This document shows positions 26,074 to 34,442 of a DNA stretch of 64,000 nucleotides, one piece after another (positions within the stretch are counted from its first letter, which is position 1; every line of letters starts with the position of its first letter). A program made the translations under genes and the position numbers. The DNA is taken from the NCBI GenBank assembly GCA_018052735.1, contig JAGPMT010000002.1, positions 1 to 64,000 on the forward strand, read 5' to 3'. Source of the DNA: Phycisphaerae bacterium (GTDB lineage Bacteria; Planctomycetota; Phycisphaerae; Sedimentisphaerales; Anaerohalosphaeraceae). The notes beneath the pieces are model-generated. The model was given only the letters and a program-made list of their open reading frames with translations, did no database searches and was not told the origin of the DNA.

Positions 26074-27210
26074 TTATAAAATACCGCTGGCCGTCGAGCG
26101 AATGCCCTTCAGGGCCATCTTGAGTTCTTCTACATTCGGCGCATATTGCAGAGCGACCTTCAAATCAATAAACTCTTCTTCCACCAGCCGGCGCAGACTT
26201 TCCGTGAAATCCTGCATGCCTTCGCCCTCGCCGGCCCGAATGGCCGTCGGCAGATCGGCCTCGCGCTGGTCGCTGATAAGTTTTCGAATAATCGGGGTGT
26301 TAATCATAATCTCTACTGCCGGTACCCGCGGCACATCCGGACGAATCCCCGGCAGGAGCTGCTGGGCAATAATGGCCCGAATGGTCAGGGCAAAGGTCTG
26401 ACGCATCAGATCGCGCTCTTCCTGCGGGAACAGGTCCAATATGCGCTGAATCGTCTGCGAGCAATTGTTGGAATGCAGTGTGCCGAAAACCAGATGCCCT
26501 GTTTCGGCAGCCCGCATGGCGGCTGTCAGGGTTTCCTGGTCGCGCATCTCGCCGACCAGCACCACATCCGGGTCCTGACGCATCAGACTCCGCAGGGCCT
26601 CTTCGTATGACGGCACATCAATGCCGATCTCACGCTGCGAAACAATGGCCTTCTTGTCCACGTGAAGAAATTCTATCGGGTCTTCAATCGTAACAATATG
26701 ACAGGCATAAAGCCGGTTGATATGGTCAATCATCGAAGCAATGGTTGTACTTTTGCCGCAGCCGGTTGGACCGACTACCAAAATCAGTCCGTCGTGGCTT
26801 TCGGCGATTTTTTCCACAATCGGCGGCAGATGAAGCGATTCAAACGGCGGGATGCGTCCGCTGATCCGTCGGGCAGCCAGAGAAATATAGCTGCGCTGGC
26901 GAAAGACATTGATGCGGAAGCGGTCCATATCGCCGACCTGATAGGCAAAGTCCAGCGCTCCGTTTTTTAAGAAAAACTGCTTCTGGTCTTCGCTCATAAT
27001 CTCAAAAACCATCCGCTCAATCTTTTCTTCGGTCAGGGGATCGCCTGTGGTGCTCTTGAGCTTGCTGTGAACCCGGATTTTAGGCGGCATATTGACTTTC
27101 AGGTGCAGGTCGCTGGCATCGGCCTTAATGACTGCCCGGAACAATTTCTCTATTTCAGGCGTCTTGTTTGTCTCGGTCTGGACATGGGTATCCAGCGGCT
27201 GATTTTTCAT
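26074..27210 (-). CDS. pilT: Type IV pilus retraction ATPase PilT
   Basis: A 378-residue hexameric ATPase; ATG preceded by AGGAG 7 nt upstream. The N-terminal PAS-like domain has DASDLHLK. The ATPase core has Walker A GPTGCGKST (about 160), Asp box TIEDPIEF, Walker B VVLVGEMRD and the His box GTLHSNN. The AIRNLIRE-type C-terminal motif is divergent. It drives pilus retraction and twitching motility. First gene of a three-gene operon with the altered PilB-like ATPase (39 bp gap) and the CvpA-like protein. Pilin genes are not in the window. Confidence 0.95.
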   Translation of the reverse strand: MKNQPLDTHVQTETNKTPEIEKLFRAVIKADASDLHLKVNMPPKIRVHSKLKSTTGDPLTEEKIERMVFEIMSEDQKQFFLKNGALDFAYQVGDMDRFRINVFRQRSYISLAARRISGRIPPFESLHLPPIVEKIAESHDGLILVVGPTGCGKSTTIASMIDHINRLYACHIVTIEDPIEFLHVDKKAIVSQREIGIDVPSYEEALRSLMRQDPDVVLVGEMRDQETLTAAMRAAETGHLVFGTLHSNNCSQTIQRILDLFPQEERDLMRQTFALTIRAIIAQQLLPGIRPDVPRVPAVEIMINTPIIRKLISDQREADLPTAIRAGEGEGMQDFTESLRRLVEEEFIDLKVALQYAPNVEELKMALKGIRSTASGIL

Positions 27211-27296
27211 CAAACATCTCCTGCTGTGCTAAGAAATAGATAACAAGTATTAGTCCTCAACCCAGCCGAAATCGGCTTATTATTCCACAGATTGCC

Positions 27297-27408
27297 TCTT
27301 TTGAAATATATCTTTTAATCTATTTAAGACAATTTGGGCCTGCTTACGCGTCTTTTTCGGTCTCTAACAGTTCCGGGGGCACTAATTGCCCTGCTATATT
27401 TCAAAAGA
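27297..27408. repeat. 14-bp inverted repeat in the pilT upstream region
   Basis: TCTTTTGAAATATA (27297-27310) and TATATTTCAAAAGA (27395-27408) are exact reverse complements with 84 bp between. The spacer has a small hairpin (GGGCA-CTAAT-TGCCC). The surrounding 27211-27564 gap has no gene; it holds the pilT leader on the left and the end of corA on the right. Confidence 0.55.
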
Positions 27409-27564
27409 CAGGCTTAAAATAATGCATTATAAAGTAGAATAACTTTATTGTCAATGTCAACCATGATGTTTCCTGCCGTCTGCAAAATCCCCGGTTCGGA
27501 CAGGAATTATACCCCCTCTAAAAGGCATAGGCCCTTATCTTTCATTTTTCATACAATTATAGGA

Positions 27565-28479
27565 CTACCACCGACGCTTCCACCATAGTACCGCAACGAT
27601 AGTTGTGGTCATTGCGGCCATAGCCGAAATGATCCAGAAAGCATTGTGGTACTGCGACAGAGGAATCCGAACATTCATCGAGAACAAGCTGACAACAAAT
27701 GTCGGGAGCATAATCGCTATAGTGATAATAGTAAGCTGCTTCATTCGAATGTTCAGATTATTGCTTACTATCGATGCCCGCGCATCCATCAGAGATGAAA
27801 GCACCTGCGAATAAATATCCGCCTGCCCTTTGCATTGGTTGTTTTCTATCAGTATATCATCCAGAAACTCTATATTTTCCTGCGAGAAGCCGATCCTTAC
27901 AGCATTATTTTTCAGCTTCTCAATGAGAACTCCGTTGGAAATAATGCCGTTGAGGTAATACACCAGCGATTTTTCGAGGGTAAACATATTAATCAGATAC
28001 TTATTCTCCATCGACACATTGACCTGCTTTTCGATTTCGTTAGCCAGCGCATCGATGCCTTTGAGGTGCTCGACAAAATGGGATATGGAGCGGTACAAAA
28101 GCTTGAGAATCACATCTTGGATTGTTTGAATCTTGATAAACGGCTTGCCCTCAAACAGCGGGGCTTCTTCCCCCATTACAATAATCAGCCGGTCCTTGAA
28201 GACAAATACACCAGCCGACAGCACTTTGAATAAGAAATCATCCGATGCCTGATAATGGCGGGGCCTTTTGAAAATGATGGCAATATGCTCCGGCTCAAAC
28301 TCCAGTCGGGAAAGCTCATCAGGGTCCAGCGATGAATTGAGGGTATGCTCATCAATCTTTAGCTGGTCGATGAGATACCTTTTTTCCGCTTCGTCCGGTG
28401 CGATATAAACATGTACCTGCGCATCGTCCATGCCGTTTTCAATGAGCTTGCCGTTTTCAATTGTATATTTTTTCAGCAT
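27565..28479 (-). CDS. corA: CorA-family divalent metal transporter
   Basis: 304 residues. The cytoplasmic N-terminal domain (1-235) is followed by two membrane helices (about 242-262 and 277-297) near the C-terminus, as in CorA pentamers that carry Mg2+, Co2+ or Zn2+. The signature loop reads SMNVRIP where most CorA proteins have GMN; the Gly is replaced by Ser while Met-Asn are kept, so ion selectivity may differ. A GGGG ribosome-site-like tract lies 8 nt upstream of ATG. It is a stand-alone gene. Confidence 0.9.
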   Translation of the reverse strand: MLKKYTIENGKLIENGMDDAQVHVYIAPDEAEKRYLIDQLKIDEHTLNSSLDPDELSRLEFEPEHIAIIFKRPRHYQASDDFLFKVLSAGVFVFKDRLIIVMGEEAPLFEGKPFIKIQTIQDVILKLLYRSISHFVEHLKGIDALANEIEKQVNVSMENKYLINMFTLEKSLVYYLNGIISNGVLIEKLKNNAVRIGFSQENIEFLDDILIENNQCKGQADIYSQVLSSLMDARASIVSNNLNIRMKQLTIITIAIMLPTFVVSLFSMNVRIPLSQYHNAFWIISAMAAMTTTIVAVLWWKRRW

Positions 28480-28646
28480 AGGTTTACCCCGGGCAATCTG
28501 TTATATAAGACTAATTATCTCCTCTATGCGATGATTTTGGGTAAAACCCGACTTCTCGTTGAAGTTTTTCTTTACCTGCGGCCGATTCAGCAGTAAAATG
28601 TACCATACTTAATATATCTGGCAATAATAATATTGGGGATATTTTA

Positions 28647-29294
28647 ATGAAATCTGGAATTATTTTATTATCAGCTGTGGTTTTGCTGCTGGGTGCCTCA
28701 TCACCTGTTTTTTCTTATCCTGCCCCGGCCATCGTTCAGCCGATTGGACAGTGGACATTGCAGGTCAAGTATTCCCAGCCCGAGCAGCTTCTGGTCAAGC
28801 TTGCGGGCAAAGAGGCCCCTCAGCGATTCTGGTATATCATCTTAACAGTTACCAACAACAGTTCGTTTGATACGGTTGATTTTTACCCTGTTTGTCAGCT
28901 TGTTACGGATACCTTCCAAATAATTGATGCCGACAAAAAGGTTCCCAAGGCGGTTTTTGATGTTATTGCCAGAAAACATCAGGGCAGTTATCCGTTCCTT
29001 GAATCGCTGGATTTTGTAGAGCACCGCATATTTGCAGGCGAAGACAATACCCGCGATTTTGCCATCATCTGGCCGGATTTTGACCCCAAGGCCCGCCAAA
29101 TCAGCTTATTCATCGGCGGCTTAAGCAATGAAACCGCTGTGGTGCTTCATCCTGTCCAGAAGGACCCGCAGGGCAATCCCGTCAAAATCTTTATGCAGAA
29201 AACTCTCCAACTGAAATACAGCATTGGCGGCGACGAAAGACTTCGGGACACGGCTGCATTGAAAGAAATTGAAAGCCGCTGGGTAATGCGGTAG
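28647..29294 (+). CDS. Secreted hypothetical protein, 215 residues
   Basis: Signal peptide 1-23 (ending PVFS), then a beta-rich single domain (QWTLQVKYSQP, WYIILTVTNNSSFDTVDFYP, RIFAGEDNTRDFAIIWPDFD). The mid-part resembles the way secreted proteins compare values between tensed and untensed states in fibronectin-like folds, but I cannot name a family. The ribosome site is GGGG. It is unlinked in function to the M48 gene that converges on it. Confidence 0.7.
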   Translation: MKSGIILLSAVVLLLGASSPVFSYPAPAIVQPIGQWTLQVKYSQPEQLLVKLAGKEAPQRFWYIILTVTNNSSFDTVDFYPVCQLVTDTFQIIDADKKVPKAVFDVIARKHQGSYPFLESLDFVEHRIFAGEDNTRDFAIIWPDFDPKARQISLFIGGLSNETAVVLHPVQKDPQGNPVKIFMQKTLQLKYSIGGDERLRDTAALKEIESRWVMR

Positions 29295-29338
29295 CTGCCG
29301 CGCGTTCTTTCTTTCCCGGGCAGACCCCCAACAAAATC

Positions 29339-30571
29339 CTATGCATTGGTTTGCTGCTGCTTGAGCACTGCGATATGCCGGCAGCGGGGACATTCAACGC
29401 GGCTGCCTTTATACTCCGGGGGGATTTTCATTTTCAATCCGCAGTCCGGACAGGTTAGAAATGCAAATGCGCTGACTGTGCGCATCAGGTCGCCAAGCCG
29501 GCGGGCCTGCTGCCGAGCTGTCGGGCCTGCGGCCGGTTCAGCCGCACCCTGCCGAATTGCTACCGCTTCTTCTTTCAAAGCCGACATCGGTACAACAGGG
29601 GAGCGCTTGGTTATCGCCTCATAGGATTTTTCATAATCGATATATCCGGCACCGTGACTCATATTCCGCAGAATCCGAATCCTCTCTTCTATCGGCGGAT
29701 GCGTGCTGTACAGATGGACCGCCTTTCTGCCGCGGAACGGATTGGCAATATACATCGGAGCAGTTACCTTGTTGGCTGACTCCATATTAATCGGGCAGCC
29801 GGCTATTTTCTCCAACGCGCTGGCCAGCCCCTCCGGATAGCGCGTCAGCCGCACAGCCCCTGCATCGGCCAGATACTCCCGCCTCCGGGATAGGGCAAAA
29901 TACAGCAGCTGGGCGAAAATCGGGGCTAAAATCGCAAACAAAATCGCCACGACAAACATGATCAGCTGTCCGCCGCCCTGATTGGAGGAGCGCGACGAAT
30001 ACCGCCGCTGCGATCCCAGCGATCCATAGAACAGACTCCGCATAAAAATTTCGCTGATAAGCACAATGCTGCCCAGCATAACCCCAGCCAGTGTCACAAA
30101 CAAAATATCCCGATGCACAATATGGCTGATTTCATGGGCAACAACACCCTGCAGCTCATCCCGGTTTAGCCGGGCCAGCAGCCCGGCAGTTACCGCCACA
30201 GAGGCGCTTTGCGGGCTGCGGCCGGTGGCAAAGGCATTTGGGGCCGGATCGTTAATGATATAGATCTTGGGCATCTTCGGCAGGTTGGCTGCTATGGTCA
30301 TCTCTTCCACCACATTAAACAGCATAGGGTGCACATCCGCTGTTACAGGAACAGCCCGGCTGGAAGCCAGCAGAATCTGGTCGCCGCTGGATAAGCTGAT
30401 CAGCATCAGCACCAGCCAGATGCAGCAGGCTGCCGTCATTCCCATCCAGCCGGCCTGCGGATTGCCCCCGAACAAAACTCCCAGAATATACCCCAGCAGC
30501 AGCAGGACTGCTCCCATTGCTGCCAGCAGCAGAATCGAATTGCGTTTATTAATACGTATCAGTTCCCACAT
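29339..30571 (-). CDS. M48-family (HtpX-like) membrane metalloprotease with C-terminal zinc ribbon
   Basis: About 410 residues from ATG. Two N-terminal membrane helices (about 11-33, 37-58) precede the zinc site HEISH (about 142-146), with two further helices around 160-180 and 205-230 and the second Glu in EYLADAGAV. A zinc ribbon ends the protein (CPDCGLKM ... CPRCRH). HtpX proteases clear damaged membrane proteins. LemA-type genes often precede such proteases, and lemA is present on the same strand but separated by the GH16 gene. The first 15 codons are nearly identical to the start of that GH16 gene, so this gene's 5' end has been duplicated. Confidence 0.9.
   Translation of the reverse strand: MWELIRINKRNSILLLAAMGAVLLLLGYILGVLFGGNPQAGWMGMTAACCIWLVLMLISLSSGDQILLASSRAVPVTADVHPMLFNVVEEMTIAANLPKMPKIYIINDPAPNAFATGRSPQSASVAVTAGLLARLNRDELQGVVAHEISHIVHRDILFVTLAGVMLGSIVLISEIFMRSLFYGSLGSQRRYSSRSSNQGGGQLIMFVVAILFAILAPIFAQLLYFALSRRREYLADAGAVRLTRYPEGLASALEKIAGCPINMESANKVTAPMYIANPFRGRKAVHLYSTHPPIEERIRILRNMSHGAGYIDYEKSYEAITKRSPVVPMSALKEEAVAIRQGAAEPAAGPTARQQARRLGDLMRTVSAFAFLTCPDCGLKMKIPPEYKGSRVECPRCRHIAVLKQQQTNA
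30522..30571 (-). repeat. Duplicated 50-bp start segment, copy in the M48 gene
   Basis: The first 50 bp of the M48 gene match the first 50 bp of the GH16 gene at 43 positions, including an unbroken 20-base stretch. The encoded starts are MWELIRINKRNSILL here and MRELIRINRRNSILL there. Confidence 0.85.
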
Positions 30572-30592
30572 AGCAGATAACAATCAAAAAAA

Positions 30593-32194
30593 TTAATTTT
30601 GCTGTTGATAAACACGTACATAATCAATCAGAAACTTCTGGGGGAAAATACTGTCGTCAATTCCCTGCTGTCCTCCCCACGCTCCTCCTATCGCTGTATT
30701 CAGGATTAGGTAGTGTGCCCTATCGTAAGGCCAAACGTCGGGGCCGGTTCCTTCGTTTTGGAAGGTGAAATACTTATGGTTGTCCATAAAGAAATCCAGA
30801 TGATCCTCGTACCACTCCACGGCGTACAGATGGAACTGTTCCCACGGCTTGTCGGCACGGATTTTTGAGCCCTTACCTGTTTTCAAGACGTGGTTATAGG
30901 CCTTGGTATGAATATTGGCATGAATGGTTTCCGGATCGTATCCGACATTTTCCATGATGTCGATCTCGCCGCAGGCAGGCCAGCCGACTTGATGGATGGA
31001 ATCACCCAGCATCCAGATCGCCGGCCAGGTTCCGTTGCCGGTCGGCAGTTTGGCGCGGACCTCAAACCGCCCGTAAAGAAACGACTGTTTGCCGGAGGTA
31101 TGAATACTGGCTGAAGTATATTTGCCCTCCTTAAACGCTTCCTTCCGGGATTCGATTACCAGCGTTCCATTTTCCTGTCTGGCATTCTCTGGCCGCCGGC
31201 GTGTGTAATATTGGCTTTCGTTGTTGCGGATAAAGCCTTCTTCGTAGTTCCATTTTTCCTCGTCTACCAGTCCCTGTCCGTTAAACTCGTCATTCCAGAT
31301 TAGTTTCCACTGGGGATCTTCGGGCTGTTCAAATGAATCGGTTGAACAGGTCAGCGATGAACTCAGGGGGGTGCTGTTTTTAGTCTCTCCCCCGTTTTGC
31401 AGGAAGAAACCGCCTTCAATCCTACCCGCATCAATATGTATGGACGGATTGTTGTCGGCAGTAAAAACGGCTTTGCTCAAAGCTATCCACTGACCATCGA
31501 CTGTCTTAATCCAGCCGTTTCCGTAGCGAGCGCGGCGAATCTGTTGTGCACTTTGGCCGTTCCTTCGAAAATCTTCTATAAACGAGTAATATCCCTGCAG
31601 GGATTTACCGCCGGTGATCGTTTCAAATGTTGCCAGATGCTTCCATGTTTGCTGCTCGGGCAGATAGAAAAACGCTGCATAGGCGGTCCGCTGATCCTGA
31701 ACAGCTGCCTTGACCATACAGCGATATCGCTGACCGATCTTCCAGTCGTAGTCAAACATGCTTTGCCCGCCGGTGCCCTCATTGCCGAACCGTTTGATTC
31801 GGATTCCCTGGCCGGCATAAAGCACCTTGACGCGCTGATCTTCCGGTACCATGTCCGGATTATCCTGATTGCCCGGATCCCAGACAGAAAAAATGACAAC
31901 CTTCCGTTCCGGGCTGATCTCCTGAATGCCAAAATAACCATTCTTAAAGCCGCATACGCAAAAATAGCTGCCCGGTGCGGATTGTTCCACGGTCAGTTCA
32001 TTGTAATAAACCATGCCCTCCGGCGCCGGATACCAAAGGTGCACACTGCGGGCGGCACGGGGTGCCTCTTGGGCCATCCCAGAGGCAAGGCACTCGCTTA
32101 TTCCTATTCTGCCGCAGAGCCCTGATATAACATTCATAACCAGCGCCTGCAGCAGAATCGAATTGCGTCTATTGATGCGTATTAATTCCCGCAT
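30593..32194 (-). CDS. DUF3472-like / GH16 (laminarinase-type) enzyme with an M48-derived N-terminus
   Basis: A 533-residue enzyme. The first 15 residues copy the start of the neighbouring M48 protease; a weak signal-like stretch follows (MNVISGLC ... LASGMA). Residues 45-290 look like DUF3472 (HLWYPAPEG, YYNELTVEQS, GYFGIQE). Residues 295-530 are GH16: WNDEFNG, active-site EIDIME at about 408-413 (nucleophile and acid Glu), HTKAYNH, YAVEWYEDHLDFF. The layout suits a beta-1,3- or mixed-linkage glucanase. No proper ribosome site lies before the ATG. A native start may have been at the internal Met20, with the present one borrowed from the M48 gene. Confidence 0.88.
   Translation of the reverse strand: MRELIRINRRNSILLQALVMNVISGLCGRIGISECLASGMAQEAPRAARSVHLWYPAPEGMVYYNELTVEQSAPGSYFCVCGFKNGYFGIQEISPERKVVIFSVWDPGNQDNPDMVPEDQRVKVLYAGQGIRIKRFGNEGTGGQSMFDYDWKIGQRYRCMVKAAVQDQRTAYAAFFYLPEQQTWKHLATFETITGGKSLQGYYSFIEDFRRNGQSAQQIRRARYGNGWIKTVDGQWIALSKAVFTADNNPSIHIDAGRIEGGFFLQNGGETKNSTPLSSSLTCSTDSFEQPEDPQWKLIWNDEFNGQGLVDEEKWNYEEGFIRNNESQYYTRRRPENARQENGTLVIESRKEAFKEGKYTSASIHTSGKQSFLYGRFEVRAKLPTGNGTWPAIWMLGDSIHQVGWPACGEIDIMENVGYDPETIHANIHTKAYNHVLKTGKGSKIRADKPWEQFHLYAVEWYEDHLDFFMDNHKYFTFQNEGTGPDVWPYDRAHYLILNTAIGGAWGGQQGIDDSIFPQKFLIDYVRVYQQQN
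32145..32194 (-). repeat. Duplicated 50-bp start segment, copy in the GH16 gene
   Basis: Partner of the M48 copy (86 percent identity over 50 bp). It ends in the reading frame of the GH16 gene, so the first codons of the protease are fused to the glucanase. Confidence 0.85.
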
Positions 32195-32297
32195 TTTTAA
32201 TTGCGCATTCCTGATGCTGAAAGATATTCTGCATTTTCAGTTCCTGTTTTAACAATCCCTGCCACTACTGTGCTGTTCTCTTCAGACTCTCCAATCA

Positions 32298-32873
32298 TCA
32301 GCTAAAACTGACCTTCGGGACACTGCGTTCGGCTTCATTTTCAATTTCAAAGTAATCCCGCTTGGTGAAATTGAACATGCCGGCGATGATATTCGAGGGG
32401 AACATCTGAATCTTGTTGTTGTAGAACAGCACCTGATCATTGTATCCCTGACGGGCAAAGGCAATCTTGTTTTCGGTGCTGGTCAGCGTTTCCTGCAGCG
32501 ACAGAAAGTTCTGATTGGCCTTCAGATCCGGATAATTTTCCACTACCAGCATAAATTTGCTCAGTGCCTCGGTCAGGGCGCCTTCGGCCTTGCTGGCCTC
32601 GGCTACGGATTTGGCGCCCATCGCCCGGCTGCGGGCTTCGGTAATCGCCTCGAATGTGCCGCGCTCATGCTGCATATACCCTTTGGCTGTTTCGACCAGA
32701 TTGGGTATCAGGTCATGACGGCGCTTCAGCTGCACATCGATCTGCGACCACGCATTATCCACCTGATTGCGCAGCCGCACCAGACTGTTGTAAACGCCGA
32801 TGACAAACAGCACCAGCAGCACCACTACTCCCAAAATCACCAGCATCCCGATCAATCCCGCACTCAATATCAT
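32298..32873 (-). CDS. lemA: LemA family protein
   Basis: 191 residues with one N-terminal membrane helix (5-27) then the LemA helical body: [66 protein letters not shown]. The ribosome site AAAGGAG is ideal. LemA proteins are membrane-anchored and often paired with M48 or similar membrane proteases. The pair is interrupted here by the GH16 gene. Exact function is unresolved. Confidence 0.95.
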   Translation of the reverse strand: MILSAGLIGMLVILGVVVLLVLFVIGVYNSLVRLRNQVDNAWSQIDVQLKRRHDLIPNLVETAKGYMQHERGTFEAITEARSRAMGAKSVAEASKAEGALTEALSKFMLVVENYPDLKANQNFLSLQETLTSTENKIAFARQGYNDQVLFYNNKIQMFPSNIIAGMFNFTKRDYFEIENEAERSVPKVSFS

Positions 32874-32987
32874 TGTATTACTCCTTTCCTGCTCTATATG
32901 ATGTTTCTGGGCCGTATTTGTTCATCTTCTGTGCCAAATGCACCTATTATTTCATATTCCCCTGCTGGTTTGCAGTTGTTGTTTTTA

Positions 32988-33473
32988 TCACCGCTTAAAA
33001 AGCACTGCCCGCAAAATCGCCAATGCCGCTGCGGCCAGCATATACAGCCATTGGGTTTCATCCTGAGCATTTTCATCCTTTATCAGCAGCCTGCCGACTG
33101 CATCCACATCTGGATTATACTGAATATGAGCGGCAATGTCGATAATTTCATTCGGGTCCAGCCAGATTCCCCGGCACTGCCGGCAGCGGTCCAGAAAAAT
33201 ATTGGAATCATAGGCATAATTAAACTCCTGCATCGGCTTGTCGCAGACCGGACAAAGCCGTGCAGGATTATCTTCTGCCGGCTTCAGGGCTTTGCGCGGC
33301 TCGAATGTCAGCTTGGCGCTGGACGGCACTTGTCCTTCGGCTGCCACCCGTACCGCCAAGGCACGAAACTGCTCGCCGGCAACCCAGATGCCGCGACAAT
33401 GCGAGCAAATATGAAACTCGATATAGTCGTGCCTTTCGGCCCGCAGCAACCCTTTACACCCCGGACAACGCAT
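32988..33473 (-). CDS. zf-TFIIB double zinc-ribbon protein with C-terminal membrane helix
   Basis: 161 residues with two zinc ribbons of the zf-TFIIB type: CPGC ... CSHCRGIWV (3-30) and CPVC ... CRQCRGIWLD (about 75-107). A C-terminal hydrophobic helix (LYMLAAAALAILRAVLF) anchors it to a membrane. The ribosome site is poor. The protein is related to the next one on the strand. The role is unknown; metal binding or protein binding is inferred from the ribbons. Confidence 0.78.
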   Translation of the reverse strand: MRCPGCKGLLRAERHDYIEFHICSHCRGIWVAGEQFRALAVRVAAEGQVPSSAKLTFEPRKALKPAEDNPARLCPVCDKPMQEFNYAYDSNIFLDRCRQCRGIWLDPNEIIDIAAHIQYNPDVDAVGRLLIKDENAQDETQWLYMLAAAALAILRAVLFKR

Positions 33474-33807
33474 GAGACCGCTTTTTTTCTCCTGCTATGC
33501 CGCCTCACTCACCAGCTTGGCTATGATCCACAACCGGCCTTAACTACTAACGCTGCATAAAGCAGCTTTGTTTACCCTCTATCCAGATGTCGTCCCAGTA
33601 CTGTCCTGCCAGTGCCGACAAAAAAATCCGGCGTCAACCAAAATTCCTTCGCATTCCCCAAAACGCCCCGCCTGGCGAATTGCCGCTTGCCGAAACAAAT
33701 ATACAGCGGGATATCGCCCACCGGCATCAGAACAAATCCGTTTGCTGCGTTATCCACCGCATCTTCTTCTTAATTGGTTTTTTTAAGATATAAACGCCCA
33801 AAGCCAG
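33474..33807. other. Stretch between the two zinc-ribbon genes, with a possible 61-codon frame
   Basis: A minus-strand frame at 33572-33757 starts with GTG after an AAGAAG-like tract and reads MDNAANGFVLMPVGDIP, ending HLDRG. I recognise nothing in it, and its coding status is uncertain. No RNA or clear terminator is seen. Confidence 0.3.
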
Positions 33808-34224
33808 TTATTGTGACAACTTTTGCGGATTTTTGGCCTCTGGGCAGAATAAATCACCCAGCAGGCGTTGGATGCGGCCGGCATCGTCAAACCGCCCCAT
33901 CGTCAAAACAGCTTGCAATTCCCCACGGTCAAACCACAGCCCGTGCTGACGAGGGCAGCGGTCTATCAATTCCTGTTTACTGTCGTGTTGGCCAACGAGT
34001 ACCTTTTCCATCGTCTTGCGGCATATCGGGCATTTTCGCTTTTTTTCGTCTGATTTGGCCGCCTTAAATGACTCCAGCAGCTCCTTGGCCTTGTGTGCAT
34101 CATCCAGCAGCAGTTCCAGTTCGCCTGCATCCAGCCAGATGCCGACACATTGGGGGCAGTAATCGACTTCCACCTCCTCCAATTCGAGAACTATCATTGC
34201 TGTCTTGCAGATTGGGCAGTCCAT
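33808..34224 (-). CDS. zf-TFIIB zinc-ribbon protein
   Basis: 138 residues from MDCPICK, with GGGAG 6 nt before ATG; a longer frame upstream is not needed. Two ribbons are visible: CPIC ... YCPQCVGIWLDAGEL and CPICRKTM ... RCPRQHGLWFDRGEL, the second with one Cys replaced by Gln-His. A helical stretch (LLLDDAHKAKELLESFKAAK) links them. There is no membrane segment. It is paralogous to the downstream membrane-anchored copy. No function can be assigned. Confidence 0.8.
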   Translation of the reverse strand: MDCPICKTAMIVLELEEVEVDYCPQCVGIWLDAGELELLLDDAHKAKELLESFKAAKSDEKKRKCPICRKTMEKVLVGQHDSKQELIDRCPRQHGLWFDRGELQAVLTMGRFDDAGRIQRLLGDLFCPEAKNPQKLSQ

Positions 34225-34355
34225 AACATACTCCCAAAAAATAAGATATGAATACGTTCCATCCATAGTAGCCGCCGGCAGTCTTATTGTCAAGCACTGT
34301 TAGGAATGCATCCGCTAATTGACGGGTTTTTTTGTCGGTTTACAGCGGTTTGTGC

Positions 34356-34385
34356 TTGACAGCTGTTTTTATGCTGGACTATCAT
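34356..34385 (+). promoter_or_regulatory. Sigma-70-type promoter for the amidohydrolase-fold gene
   Basis: TTGACA (34356-34361), an 18-bp spacer and TATCAT (34380-34385), 58 bp before the start codon. Confidence 0.6.
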
Positions 34386-34442
34386 ATCCTCAAAAGGTAC
34401 AATTTGCCCTCAATTAATCCAAGAAAGGCAAAAAGAGCATAG

